64,000 nucleotides of DNA from Gavia stellata (Eukaryota > Chordata > Aves > Gaviiformes > Gaviidae). The number at the start of each line of letters is the position of its first letter. Position 1 is the first letter of the stretch. The position numbers and the translations under genes are program-made. The notes beneath the pieces were generated by a model that was not told the origin of the DNA, made no database searches, and was given only the letters and a program-made list of their open reading frames with translations. The stretch covers positions 15,823,930 to 15,887,929 of the forward strand of contig NC_082595.1 of the NCBI RefSeq assembly GCF_030936135.1, written 5' to 3'. Below, piece after piece: positions 13,901-26,291 of this stretch.

Positions 13901-16518
13901 GATCTCTCACTTCTAATTTTTGGAGTCTTCTTCCCCACCCTACCGTGGGGCTTATTGCCAGTGTATTGACTACACAAAGGCAAGCTCCTCTTATTTTTTC
14001 TTACTCCTTAGGGAAATTTTATTTTGACCAGCAATCATGACACTGAATAAAGGCACAGAATCTAGGAGCTCTGGATGACTGTGACTCCTGGGGCTCTGTG
14101 GGAGCAGAAAAAGTACATTCATGGCTATGAATGTCAATGCCTGGCATTCAAGCTCCCTTTCCAGTTACCACTCCCCTCTACTTCTATGGGTCCAGAAAAC
14201 CCAGGGTCTGTGGGGAAGCAAGCAGGAAGGAAGACACCATGCATGTTCAATCCCCAACCTTTTGTACCAGCACAGAAAACAGTCACAAACTAGTTCCTAA
14301 CAGAGACAAGAAAGCAGGATCAGTGCATTGCTGTGGGTCTGAGGGACAGATAAATGTCACACCTAAATATTCATTGAGGAGTTTTAATGATTTAGCTAAA
14401 AATATGGCATCACACTGCTTTAGTTCAAGCAGTGTGGCTGTGTGTGTATGTGCATACTCTGTACTAGTCTGGGGGAAACTTCACCAGGATAAGCAAGATT
14501 TAAAGGGACACACAGTTAAACTGGTGCAACATCATCCTTCTAATGAAACTGATACATTTCCTCTGTGTGATGAACTGGTTTTGAGACCCCACTGCCTTGT
14601 CTGCATCACCATTTACACCTACAAGAAAAGGGTACCTTACCAAATCAGCAGAGGGGATACCTCTTATCAGATCAAAAGTTCCCAAGGCGACTGCAAAATT
14701 AAGGCTAATCTAATAATACCTTAATGCCTTTCCTGGTAGGTTTCTTATTTTTAAAGCAATCCAGGAAATGGCGGGGACTATAGATCAGTACGACTGATCT
14801 CCATAAGCCTCTGAGTATGGGGGTAATTGCTTATTTGACATGTTTCTGTTTCAATCCAGGTTTCTTAGCTATGCAAATTTCTCTGTGTAAATAATCTCAT
14901 CAAATGACACAGGGACAAATACTGTCCAGCCTGTACTCTGTATGCAAGGTGCCAGCAGTTCTAGGACACTGTATCTGTGGATCCAGTGAAATGAAATCCT
15001 GTCTGAGAGTCCACAAGACTACTACCATCTGACTAAGCACAGTGACGGTCTTTGCTGCTTCCTCCAGTATAACAGCACTGCAGTGACTCTGGAAGGCTGC
15101 AAAACCCTAGTGTCCTGCCTACCAGAACAGTTGACTCCCACCCAGCTCAGTAAGCTAGAGCCCTCAAAGGCTGTCAGCCTGAAAGAGAGAGAGCACTCAG
15201 AGGACGCAGTCTTACATGGATTCACGCCTGAAACATGGCCGGGATCGAGCTCCAGCTGTGACACATGCATATAATGTGCGGGCTCTGCAATTGCTCTGTG
15301 GTTCACTGTTATGAGAAGTGTCAAGCTATGGAAAACAGAAGGCAGGAGGGGGTGAAAATGGATTGAAGGTCTATTTCATTCCTTCTGCCAGATTCCCTGC
15401 CAAACATAGTATGACAGAAAGGTCTAATTCCTGTTCTTTACTCCTTCAAGATCTCCCACCTGTGGCACAGGCTGCATGGAGGAGTATATGCTACACAGAT
15501 AGCCAGCTACCTGTGAATAAGCAGAGATCACATTTGTCTAAGAACTCTCTTTCCTGAGTAGCCCCAATGTCCTGTCCACAATGGAGTGCAAATTCTTGCC
15601 TTGCTGTCTCTCTTTATCCTCAGGAACAGGGAGTCCAGCACTCCTGTATGTTTTGAGGTAACCAGAGACCACAATGCCACTCACAGACACATGAGAGGAG
15701 CTAGGATCTGTCAAAGTCCATTTGGTTGTCAACTGTATTCTGATACCTAAGAGAAACATTATCTCTTGCTTTGTAGGAATAAGTTTATTTGCTCAAGCTT
15801 TTTATATGAGGCATGACTCTAATGCTGTCTGCTTTAGTTATTCTGCAAGGCAGGAAATCTGCAGTCTCTCACTGAAATTATAGCAAGTCCCATATTTGCT
15901 GTGTATATGTTATGTAAGAGTTACTATTCTGGGCTGTGCTAAATTTAAAAGAGAAATCTGTCAGGGACTCCTACCAGCAACTTGGGCATTGAAATGTTCA
16001 GGAGGATCTCCTGCTTTGATTAAGCAGATTGTGAGCAGAAAAGCAGAGTTTAGAAGCTTAATTTAATTCCCAGTTCAAGTCAAAAGAGAAAATTGTAAAG
16101 CCCTAGACAAATTGTCAATGATACTGTCATTTAATCTACTCCCAGAATAAAATTTCAGTTACAGTGACACATAACATTTATAAGGGGACATATCCGGAGG
16201 CCCTTCACCAATATATTAAGTTCCTCACCTAGACTGGGTGGGAGTGTGGTCTGGGGTGTAAGTGATATAAAAGCATGGATGGCCTACACTCAAGCCATGC
16301 AGGCTTACTGGAAACTTGTAAAAATAAGCTTTTTTCACTCTTGAATGTTCACGGCTAGGTGGGGCTCACACAGAGACCTTGTACTGCTTTACCTTCTAAA
16401 AGTGATTTTTAACTACTTTCAAGTGGTTAAAAGTGTCAAGTGAATGCAACAGAATGTGTTAGGTGGTTTGATGCTTTCACCCTAACCGCATTTTACTAAA
16501 TAAAAACAATAGTTTGAT

Positions 16519-16596
16519 AATTACTTATATTATATTACTATATATAACATATATAATATATATTATATTACTTAATTTATATTAATTACTTAATAA
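16519..16596. repeat. AT-rich low-complexity block
   Basis: A run made almost only of TATAT, ATTA and TTAAT words with very few G or C bases. No gene or repeat family is recognised. Confidence 0.7.
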
Positions 16597-17429
16597 CCAG
16601 TGCTAAGAAAATTAAGAAAAAATGAGCTAAACACTAAGAGCTAGATTTTAAAATGTTTACAGGCACCTAAATGTACGACATAAACCTGTAGAAACCTAGA
16701 TGTTTTGATCAATGTTCGTAACACTGTGAATACTGACTGTCTCTGAAAACTTTTCATTCAATGATATAGCACAGCGGATTGCAAAAAGGCCTAAATAACA
16801 CTTTTTAGAAAGCTTTAGTGAGAAGGCAGATAAACTGAGACTCCCCAAAGGATGATGGTGTGACAAACAGGTCAATACTTGAAACCGTGACTGATCCCAC
16901 TTTGCTATCTACCCTACTCCAGGCCTATCTCATCCAGTTCAAATCTAGCTCCGAAGGCTATGTAAGCCCTTAGAAGGTGTGGGAGCTTTCTCTCCAGTGC
17001 TACCTGAGCTGCTCTGTGCCTGCTGCCTGTTGGTGTAGCCTGGCAGAGGGGGAGGCCCATTCAAAAGCAGGGGTAAATCAGCTTTCTCCACCAGCCTCAG
17101 GGTGATACCACCAGCCACCACCACCATTTGAGGAACGACGGAGCTGGTCAACAAGAGTATTTTTCCCAAATACTCGCTTGCAATTCAGTGTTTTACCAGA
17201 AAACACATCATCACAGGCCAGGCTCTAGGTGGAAAAAGGTGCCTGAGGACTTTACATCTTGGTGAACTGCTGGGAGCTGTATTTTCAGCCATGTGCAGGT
17301 GTAGGCTCACCCTGAACAGGAATAATGTGTATTTATCACCACGATATTTTACCTGTTCAGCAACCAGTGTACTGTAGTCTGAGAAGCAGTCCTTTGCTGC
17401 TGATGTGGTTTCCACCAGGAATCTGATAT

Positions 17430-18130
17430 GCTGGGGAGGAGCTGGGGCTCGTCGGGACACCCAAAAATCTCCACACCAGGGTAGCAGCTCTCCGCAGCGC
17501 TGCTGCTCTCCACCCGGGCACACACCCAGCACAGGGAGGCATCGCAGGGGTGCTGCAGACGCTGTTGGCCGCTCGCTTGCTGAGCCGAGAAGCAGGCGGC
17601 ACTACACACTTTGAAATGCTTTTATTTCCCTCCATAACAAGAAAGGCAACGCCTTCATCAGCCGGCCCCCTCTCCAGGGGCGGGCGGCGCCGCGTCCCTC
17701 CCGCCTGTCTCCTGGCACCAGCCCTCAGAGACCACAAGATGGCGCCACGCCGGGAACGCGGCTTCCAACATGACCGCCGCGCCAGAGGCGCTTTGCGGGC
17801 GGTGGGAGCCGAGCTACCCGCTGCGGGTGCTCATTTTTGCACGGGCAGGCTTCTCCTCTGCCTCGGACAGCCTTCCTGACCGAAAGTGCTGGCTGAAGGC
17901 ATCCCAGAGCCTCGGATGTGAAAGCCTGGGCCGCTGGCAGGGCTGGGCCAGGACAGGCAGTGCCATGGCCACGGCGAGGGCTGTGTGGGCCCCGCTGCAG
18001 GGGCGGCTCCCCCGGCGCTCGGGGGTACACACCTTCGGTGACTGCAGCAGCTTTTCAGGTCCCTCGGAGAAACGGGAGGCCGAGCGCGGCCTTCCACCTG
18101 CGCTTGTGCCCAGTGCCTCTCCAGCAGCAC
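17430..18130. promoter_or_regulatory. CpG island, probable promoter
   Basis: A GC-rich block with CpG clusters (GGGCGGGCGGCGCCGCG around 17680-17695 and the 17740-17830 stretch) in otherwise AT-rich DNA. An ACAAGATGGCGCC sequence around 17734-17746 matches the core of a YY1 site and differs by one base from the TISU initiator consensus (SAASATGGCGGC) found just downstream of many housekeeping start sites. This suggests a plus-strand start near 17730. The transcript could be coding (see the ORFs at 17739 and 17770) or a long non-coding RNA. An antisense start is equally possible for such islands. Confidence 0.6.
17739..17879 (+). CDS. Small ORF behind a TISU-like ATG, unrecognised
   Basis: A 46-codon frame starting MAPRRERGFQHD and ending at TGA 17877-17879. 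It is arginine-rich and alanine-rich, as expected for any frame through CpG-rich DNA. The only reason to list it is that its ATG lies in a YY1/TISU-type sequence, which specifies initiation on mRNAs with very short leaders. No family is recognised and no splice junction can be proven. It overlaps the ORF starting at 17770 in another frame. Confidence 0.2.
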   Translation: MAPRRERGFQHDRRARGALRAVGAELPAAGAHFCTGRLLLCLGQPS

Positions 18131-18396
18131 CTGTCAGTCACATACCTGACACAGAAAACGGCGAGAAATGGGTTGGTTTTCTGATCTGGAAGCTTAGGAA
18201 GGGGAAAAGGACCAAGCAAACAAAACCAAAATACTTCGGTGATCTTCTGCAGCTCTGCAGAGCCTGGAATCCCTGGAGGTGGTCTCGAATGCCATGGAGG
18301 AGAGGGACTGCACTTGCTGGGGTGCAGGCTCAGTCACCCACGCACGCGCCAAAGGACTTAGAAGACCCTTGCTTATGGTCAAACAATAATACCTAA
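17770..18396 (+). CDS. 208-codon ORF from CpG island, unrecognised
   Basis: An uninterrupted frame of 208 codons that starts MTAAPEALCGRWEPSYPL, 31 bases after the TISU-like ATG and in a different frame, and stops just before the CA microsatellite. The first half lies in the CpG island, where long chance ORFs are common. The second half continues for about 260 bases through less GC-rich DNA with a basic patch (KLRKGKRTKQTKPKYFGD, about residues 139-156). No domain, signal peptide or membrane segment is recognised. It could be the first exon of an uncharacterised gene, part of a non-coding RNA, or chance. Confidence 0.2.
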   Translation: MTAAPEALCGRWEPSYPLRVLIFARAGFSSASDSLPDRKCWLKASQSLGCESLGRWQGWARTGSAMATARAVWAPLQGRLPRRSGVHTFGDCSSFSGPSEKREAERGLPPALVPSASPAAPVSHIPDTENGEKWVGFLIWKLRKGKRTKQTKPKYFGDLLQLCRAWNPWRWSRMPWRRGTALAGVQAQSPTHAPKDLEDPCLWSNNNT

Positions 18397-18414
18397 CACA
18401 CACACACACACACA
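18397..18414. repeat. (CA)9 microsatellite
   Basis: Nine perfect CA units. Confidence 0.95.
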
Positions 18415-21400
18415 GAGCTCTTCTTGTCCCCAGATTTTTCATTTTCTTTTGTTTAAGAAGCTAAATAATCATATGAAGGTCTTCAGCAAAGTCATGTAAC
18501 AGGTCAGCAACAAAGCAGGGCACAAGCAGCAGGCCACTGAGCCGCTGGCTCTTTTGGGAATGCTCACGCTTCAGCTGGGATAATCAAAGTAATAGTTGCT
18601 GTATCTAGTCAGAGCTTTACAAGCAAAGGCTTTCCTGGAGCTGCAACCCAAACATGACTGAAACCCTGTGTATCAAAAGCAGAGAAATCCTATCCTGTTC
18701 TGATACGCTGCCAACATTAACGAGGCTAACTGTGATCTTACTGCTCCAAAGCTTTACCATTGCAATTGGTAGCTTAGAATAACTGTGCCATGTTTCAATC
18801 CAAAGAGAAGATAAGCAACATCAGGCAAAAGAAGGTTTAGAGATGAGTAGTTGTACAGAATATTCTTAGTTTTTATCTTTTGAAAAACACTGAAGCCGAA
18901 TTGAAAAGTTTCAAGTCTGTAGTCTACGAATAGCTGCAAATTGCACATGCATTAGCAAGAAAACGCTAAAAAGTACAAAAATCTCTGGACTTTTAAAATA
19001 CTTTCCGTTGGGATAACTCAGCAAGTAATTGCTATTGTCATTTCATGCATGGCGTAACTTGCCATGGGGGTCAGTGCCAAAGCTGGGGTTTTAATTTAGA
19101 ATTTCTAACTCTCAGCCAGCCTCAGCTTTGGTCCCTGTGTAACAGTGCCATGACAGAAAATTATCCCCATGGGGCTGATTACACCTTTGGAAATTTCCAA
19201 GGTGGGGTTCCCCTTCATGCTGAAGTGGTGTTCGGGTATCGAGAGAGCATCATCCTGTGTCTTCCTCCCAGAACCCTCTTGGGACTTGCATGATGCAAAA
19301 TCTACACAAAAAGGAGTGGACAGAGGACACTCAGTACCCCTGGAAAATCTCCAGAAAATTAAATACTCTTCCAAGCTTTTCCATCCTCCTGCAAAATCAC
19401 CTTGCCAGAGCATCTGGAGTGGCTTCTGGGGCAGTGGCAGGGCAGAGATGACCTCCTCATTGCTGCAGCATCCTCCCACAGATCCCTGGAGGACATCTTT
19501 GTTTGCAGCAGCCCCATTGTCTGCAGGGTAATCCTGTGAACGGATCATGAAGGCATTTCTTTCCTCTACTGCCCCTCCTGCAGATTTTTCCTAGGGAAGG
19601 GATGATCTAAGCCCATGTGACTTGGGATTCAATATTTTTACCCTAACTGTAGTGCGCTTCCCAAGTGGAAAAAAAGAGTTTTGCTTCACTGCCACTGTTG
19701 AGCAGCTGCTTAATAGCCTGTACAAACTGTACTTCTGTGTCCAAATTCAGGCTTCTCCTTTAAGTAACTTACAAACTAGCCTTCTGTAAATGCCTTCTGC
19801 TTATTTAAGTGCCAGTGCTGCCCTCATCACTGGGGGAGGAGGGGAGAAAGCCGAAATATGAGGTCATGTTCTAGTCACGTGAGTGCTGCAGCATCTGTCA
19901 ACTGTGATACAATTACTAAGCCATAACTGTGCATTTATGACATTCAAACCTGCTCAGCAAAACCTCTCCTCTGCCTCTGGTGCCTTCTCCCTTTCTGTAC
20001 TTAGGGATCATCTTAAAAGTTGTCTAAGCAAACCCATACCATGAATCACAAAGCATACATTTTGGCGGTTGCCTGTTATACTGAATATTGCAATGTACCA
20101 CGAAAATCACGCTCTAATTAAATCCTTTCCCTGTAAAAAGCTTCAGGGAAGTCTCTTGGGTGGGACTGTTTGGAGCGGCAAATTTAACCTCTGTGTTTCA
20201 GGAGAGCTCTGAGCCTGCTAGGCTGAGCAAGAGTGAATGTAGTCTCCTGCCTGGAGGAGCTGGGGTTTAAGACTTGTTTTCCAGACTACTTGACTGCATG
20301 ATTGTCACCTCAGCTGGAGTATGGCTACATAGGATATGCAATCACTGGATAAAGTAGTATTTTTTTTTCGGTGGTTGCTTTATGACTACAAGAATAGCCA
20401 GATCTGTTGCAGGTTGTCAGGAGGTGCAGCAGCACCGCGGTGTTTTCTATCTCTCTGTAGCCTGCCTTCTGTATTGCAGACTCAGAAGCATTGCAAGCAC
20501 AGTTTGGACAGATTCCCATTGTTTACAAGTTTCCATTTTTATTTGGTGAGCCATGGCAGAGAAGAATGGGTACTGACTGTGTATTAGGTAAACCCCCCCA
20601 TTATTAGAAATTATTAGAATATATTTCATTGCATAGGGTCCAGCAATATCATATTGGTTGCAAGTAGGAAATTTACCAGAACTGTACAAGTCCTTATAGA
20701 TGAGCCCCTGTATGACACAGCTTAACCACTATAAAAAACATATTAGCCAAATGCAGGATTTTTAGGAAAAATATAACAACACTCATGCCGTACCAAAGTT
20801 GAGCTAGCTCAACATCTTACCATCAACAGGGGCCAAGGTCGATGCTCAGGGAATGTTTCTCTCAGAAGAATGTTTCTTTTCCTAGAACTTTGTGGCACCT
20901 TTTGGCAAAGTTGAACAGTTTCCTGAATCAGAGATTGCATTTGGATCATCAGTTTAATAGCCAAGGATGGAATCATCCTCCACAAATCTTTCCAATCTTT
21001 TTAAAGCATGTTTATCCATTTTTGCTGCCACAACAACTGATGGCTATGAGTCCCACAAGAGTATTAAGCACTGTGTTAAAGCAATTGTTTTCTGATTGTT
21101 TAAAACCTGCTGCCTGGTAATTTCCTTACATTTCAGTTCACATCAGTTCACACTTATCTCATATATTAAGCACCATAAAACTATTAGTCACGTTTGATGA
21201 GTTATAAGCTGATGCATATACATGACTCTCCCCACTCAGCAGAGGGTCAGAGAGAAAGGTAAGCAAGCTACTGAACTGTGAACTGGTGGGAAGGACTAGG
21301 ATCTTTGCTGGCGGCATTTGGGCTGTCTCTGATGCTGGTACTGGTGTTGTGGGAGATAAGCTGTACTCTGTAGCTACCCCACAATATGAATCACATACCC

Positions 21401-21967
21401 CAAAGGGCAGAAGAAATCTGGTAAAGGGGGAATGACAGAAGAAATCCAGTAATGGAGGAATGCAGAATCTCTAAGGCTCTTCTAGCTGTTGATTGGAAAG
21501 GGTGAACCAAGGAGAAAAAAAGATCACCAACTATTGCCCTCAAAGCTCTGACTCCCTTCTGCTTCTGCGGCCCATTGGAGAGAAACTAAAGATACTCAGC
21601 TCTGAGCTCCTTCCCATATTCTCTAGCTTGAAGGAGGACGCTTACCCAGGTGGCAGTGAGCTGAAGGTGTGGGCAGGCTAAAGAACACAAGTAGATGAAT
21701 ATACTAAAGTGTCTGGAGGATGTGTTGGCCAATAATGATTCAGAATGGAAATTGCAATCACTGGGAAATTTGTGATCCCTGAATAATTTTTACAGAGCCT
21801 ACAAAAATTGGCAGAGGCTAATTGATAGAAGATAATATATAAGGGGGAGATTTCTATGAATGCTGGCAAGGGAGAAGTTGAACTGGCCTTGAATACAATT
21901 TGCTAGCAAAATCTTTAGTGACTAACACAGCTCTGATACAAGTATCAATAACAGCAAGAATGAGACC

Positions 21968-21998
21968 AAAAATTTACAAAAATTTACCAAAAATTTAC
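21968..21998. repeat. Three tandem copies of AAAAATTTAC
   Basis: Two adjacent perfect 10-bp copies (21968-21977 and 21978-21987) and a third after one extra C (21989-21998). Confidence 0.85.
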
Positions 21999-23277
21999 AT
22001 AGCCAAATTTGAATCGGCCTCATCCAATGCTTTAGTGTCTTAAATAGAACGTGTGGTATGCATGTGATGTTTGCAACCAATAGGGGACAGGAATTATATC
22101 ACATCCCAGCAGAAAATGGAATTGTATGCCTCTAGGCACTTGATATATGAGAAAATTCAAGAAAAAAGAACAGCAGAAAACAAGGAAGGGCTTCATATTC
22201 ACTCCTAGGTATATCTGTCAAGTAGGTAGCATGCAAAATGTAGCATGGAAGCTGAAGTCATCCCCACAGTATTTAATGAATTAAGAATTGGTGTGAGGCC
22301 CATCTTCTTCTCACTTTGGACTGTAAGTGCAATTCAGGCTGCAGGCTGCGAGTTCTGATTGCATCAGCTGTAACAGTTCGGTGTGTACTCTTCTGTCCTC
22401 TGCTTTTCTCCTTGTTCCTTCTGACTCTTCTCATGCATTCTGCATCCCTGTAGCAGCTGGGTTTTTCTCAGACTGAAATCTCCTTGAAGGAGGCAACATC
22501 TTACTGTAGGCCATAATACGATAGAGCCTCCAACGGCAGCAAGGTCTCCAGGAGCTGTTGTATTCCTATGAATGCCTTTGTTTGTATATGTCTTCTTTTG
22601 CATTTGATAAATAAGCTGTGCAATGGGAGATTTCCAGATGCAAGAAATTCTCTGAGAGCTTCCTTAATAGAAAAAGCATTTGATGCTTGAAAGAGCATAG
22701 TAACAAGTTGGCACTGCATCTAAGCCTTTTATAACAGTTTAATTCACACCCTCTCTCCGAATGTAAATTAATCCAGATTGGGAAATGTTGGAAATCTGAA
22801 GCAATGTATGTAATTTGGTACTAGTCTAGGGGTGGGGAAGGAAGAATAAAATAAAATATCCGGCTCAAACCCTTATATGAGGATTAAGCCAATTTTTTTA
22901 AGCCTTCTAGTCTTGAGGCTAGTAGTGCTGCTAACCCCAACAATCAGAAACCGAGAGTCAGACCCCAAACTTCCATCCCCAGACCTGCTGAAAATTCCTC
23001 TAGTGTTTGAAACTTTACAGTTCACCTTTCCACAGGTGCCCTGCCCCACAGGGAGGGCAAAAATTTTAATGAAACCAAACTAAGTTAGGACTTAGGAAAT
23101 TATGACTCCAGAGCATGAATTTTGAGGGAAAATAAACCTCTCTAGGTTCTTAATAAGAACAATATGGTAGAAAAATATGATTCTTGTGAAAAAGAGCTTG
23201 CTGTACATGTATAGGAAAAACACACACATACAGGCTGACTCACGTTTGGAAATGCTTTGTTCCATTTGCATGGATAT

Positions 23278-23315
23278 TCTGTAACATGGTTGCATTTCTG
23301 TAACATGGTTGCATT
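23278..23315. repeat. Exact 19-bp tandem duplication
   Basis: TCTGTAACATGGTTGCATT at 23278-23296 is repeated without change at 23297-23315, followed by a T-run. The perfect identity suggests a recent duplication or slippage event. Confidence 0.9.
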
Positions 23316-25444
23316 TTTTTTTTAAACAAAATTTTCCCCTCTAATGATGGCTCTTTAAAAACCAGGCCACTTCCCATTATAAAGTTCCTAGGCATACCCT
23401 AGCAGAGCAGAAAGGCTGGCATCCTGCAGTCAGTCAGACAGGTGCCAGGGCACTTGCATAAAAGCTGCTATTAGCATAGGCACTCTTCTGGTTCTGCTAG
23501 TGCTTTTTGCACTTAACTCTTTTCCATCCTCTTTTGAAAGGATGGGTGGATCAGGCCCCTAACCTGGGAGCTGTCTGGGGGGTGAGTTCATGTTTGTATA
23601 GGTGACGCAAATGAGATTGAAGGTGTTTCGGTTACTGCAGGTTACCGTTTGAGAAATGCACGTTGTAGCAAACAGGACTGGTTCACCGTGGCTACAACAG
23701 GAGTAAATTAATGCGGAACACAATAATTTTTCAGTCCTTGTGTTAATGCAGCACCATTGCATGCAGACACACAAAACTGACTTCCACATAGCTATGCTAT
23801 TTCCAGCTCTACTGCCAGGAAAGGACTTGAGGTTTTTAACTCAGTCGAAGTTGTCCGTGATTTTGGAGTACTCTGTAAGGTTGTTCATAATTATGCAGTG
23901 TTACTATCTTAGGGGGAAGGTGACCTATATTAGTTTCCTCTGATGTCTTTACTGTATGCACTGTTATTTCTGCAAATGCTTATGTCCCTAAGTTCCTGTC
24001 TGTCTCTTTGGGTTTCTCATGGTCAGTAAGATCCTAGAGATCCAGACACAGGAAACAGCAACTTCTTTATCTTTTCCAGCTAGAGGACAACACGAAGAAT
24101 ACAGTTACCTGTCTGAAAACGTTAAGTAGACTTTTCTACTGGCTTTTCAGATAACCTGAAGCAGGATGACCAGTAACGGAACTGGGATCTGTCTGGGATT
24201 GAACAGACAAATCTAGAACAACTCATCAAGCTTGAAATTAAAAAAGATTTACAGCCGTTACTCCCAGCATTTTGGCAGTCATTCTAGTGAATGAATGATC
24301 ATATTACTTATTTCTGGGAGAGGAAGGGGGCACAAATTGGAACATGTGAGAAGATGTCCAGTTTCATTTACGATTTTGTGAATTCAAAACCAAGCCCATT
24401 TTGACTTGGGAAGAAACAGTTCTCTGAAAATATTTTGCCTGGATCCAACCATGCTTAATCACAGAAATCTTCCTCAGGGGGAGTGTTGGAGTTGTCTGTG
24501 CCTGAAATCCTTTTGTTCCTCTCTTGCACTGCTCAACAGCACAAAGGCCATGTAAAATTTATTTCTAAAGCAAAATCTGCTTTGTTTGGATTCATCCACT
24601 GACCAAATTCAGACATCACAGAAGCTGATGCAACTGGGCTGACTCATGCCACCACTGAATTCTTTTCAAAGTCTATTACTACAAGGTAAAGTCTACACCA
24701 GTTTTATCTCCTTGAGCTCTTGTTATTGCCCAGCATCAACTGTCACTTTCCGATGATGGTTTAATGGGTGGAAGGAGCAGTGAATTTGGTAGCAGTGCAC
24801 TCATACATATTCATGAGCACGTGAACTGCTGAGGTGTTTTCTCATTCCTAAGGTGGCGTGATAATACCAGTTTGACAACGGAAAACATTTCTTCATGTTA
24901 TTCTTTAAAAATTTCATTTTAAATGCTTGAATTGATCTTTAAAACATTTTTTTTCTTTGCGCTCATCACCACAGCTTTTTCCAGCCATCGTGGGAAGAGA
25001 TTTTTCAGTTTATGGAAATGGAAGGTTAAGAAGGTTCCAGCCACCTTTAAGAGACAGCTGTTGTATATAGTTTACATCAGAAGATGGAGTGGGTGAGAGA
25101 TGCGCATCCCCTGTTTCCACTGACACCACTGATCCTTCATCCCTATTATCCTCTCAACATTACTGATGTGCCACAGCATTTCCATCCTATTTTAGAGATG
25201 TAGAACTGAAAAATTAGGTGATGAGTTCATGGCTGAGTTTTGACAGACCTTGGACTAAAGGGTTAGATTACCTGTAGTCCTAGGTCAAAACTTCAGCTTC
25301 ACCGTATCTTTCAAACATACGCAGCTGGGATCAGAGTTTTAAAAGGTGGTCATGTACCACACAAAGAGCCCACTCAGATACTTCTGAAAATCCAACTGTA
25401 AAATGTGACAGTGAGAACCGCTGAGTATTTTGGGATAACTATCC

Positions 25445-25470
25445 TTTTTTTTCTTTTTTTTTTTTTTTTT
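25445..25470. repeat. Poly-T tract
   Basis: 25 T bases interrupted by one C at 25453. It could be the tail of a minus-strand retrocopy, but no retrocopied body is recognisable next to it. Confidence 0.9.
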
Positions 25471-26257
25471 CCAGTGAGATAGGAGCTGAGCTCTGTTGAA
25501 AATTGGTGCAGTATCTGCAGCTTCAAACAGTTATACATACATTTTTAAAAGCTAGTTTCTCTATATATACCTGCTAAAGAAGCCTGCTCATCCTTAGCTC
25601 AGTGTTTTTGAACTGCGATTCAAAACAAAACCCATGAAAGCAGTAAAGAAAATAGCAAAATGGTGGTGAACCCCACCACTGGTATGAAAGAGCCAGTCAG
25701 CAGGAAAATGTTCAAAACCAAACCACCACCCCACACACAGCAAAAAAACCACCAGCCTACCATTCTCTCATGCATCTGGTCCTTACTAGAAACTGCAGGA
25801 CTCCGGTAGCTTCCGATTTTTTTTCTCATCCTGAAGCATGGACTAACACATTGCAAAGATGCTCTCTCTGAAGCCATATTTTGAGGATCAAGGAAAGAGT
25901 GAATTTCAGGTCCTTAAAGCATCTTCCCTTCTTACTGACTGACGAAACCCTTTAATTAATGCAGAGTTAGGATTTGCTGGCAGTAGCTGGAGCCCTTATA
26001 AAATATCAGCTTCAGCAAAATTCAGACTTTCAGAAGCCAGGAAATAAAAAGTTTAGGTCAACATTCAGGCAACCTTTGTTTTTCCCTCCTGGGATCTGGC
26101 AATAGGAATAAGGAACTGGCAGTATTTGCTGAGTTGACTATTGCTGTGTCAAATGGTAGCAGACTTGGTAAACTATGACAATAGGAAAGATGGGAGGCCA
26201 TACCTCTCAGATGGGTCTGCAGCCCCATCACTTCTGTGGGTCGGATCAAAAGACCAA

Positions 26258-26291
26258 CATATATATGTGTATATATATATATATATACACA
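26258..26291. repeat. TA/TG/TA/CA compound microsatellite
   Basis: A second alternating purine-pyrimidine tract built like the one at 7949-7983: CATATATATGTGT followed by TA repeats and ACACAC. Confidence 0.85.

Larger units (their letters stand above)
961..17429. other. Intergenic stretch, no convincing gene
   Basis: About 16.5 kb with base composition near 40 percent GC. I found no exon with recognisable protein similarity on either strand. The longest open frame, 14131-14724 plus (197 codons), has no recognisable domain and is about what chance predicts once in a window of this size. Contents I can support are an inverted repeat at 6087-6157, degenerate internal repeats at 7095-7235, a TA/TG microsatellite at 7949-7983, a small palindrome at 14782-14800 and an AT-rich block at 16519-16596. 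Confidence 0.5.

Noticed and set aside
14131-14724. 197-codon plus-strand ORF
   Set aside because: No recognisable domain or family. An ORF of this length is expected about once by chance in six frames of a 64-kb window.
14782-14800. 8-bp arms with 3-base loop (AGATCAGT / ACTGATCT)
   Set aside because: Perfect but short. Palindromes of this size are expected by chance in 64 kb.
25445-25470. Poly-T tract as the tail of a processed retrocopy
   Set aside because: No gene-derived sequence or target-site duplication is recognisable beside it.
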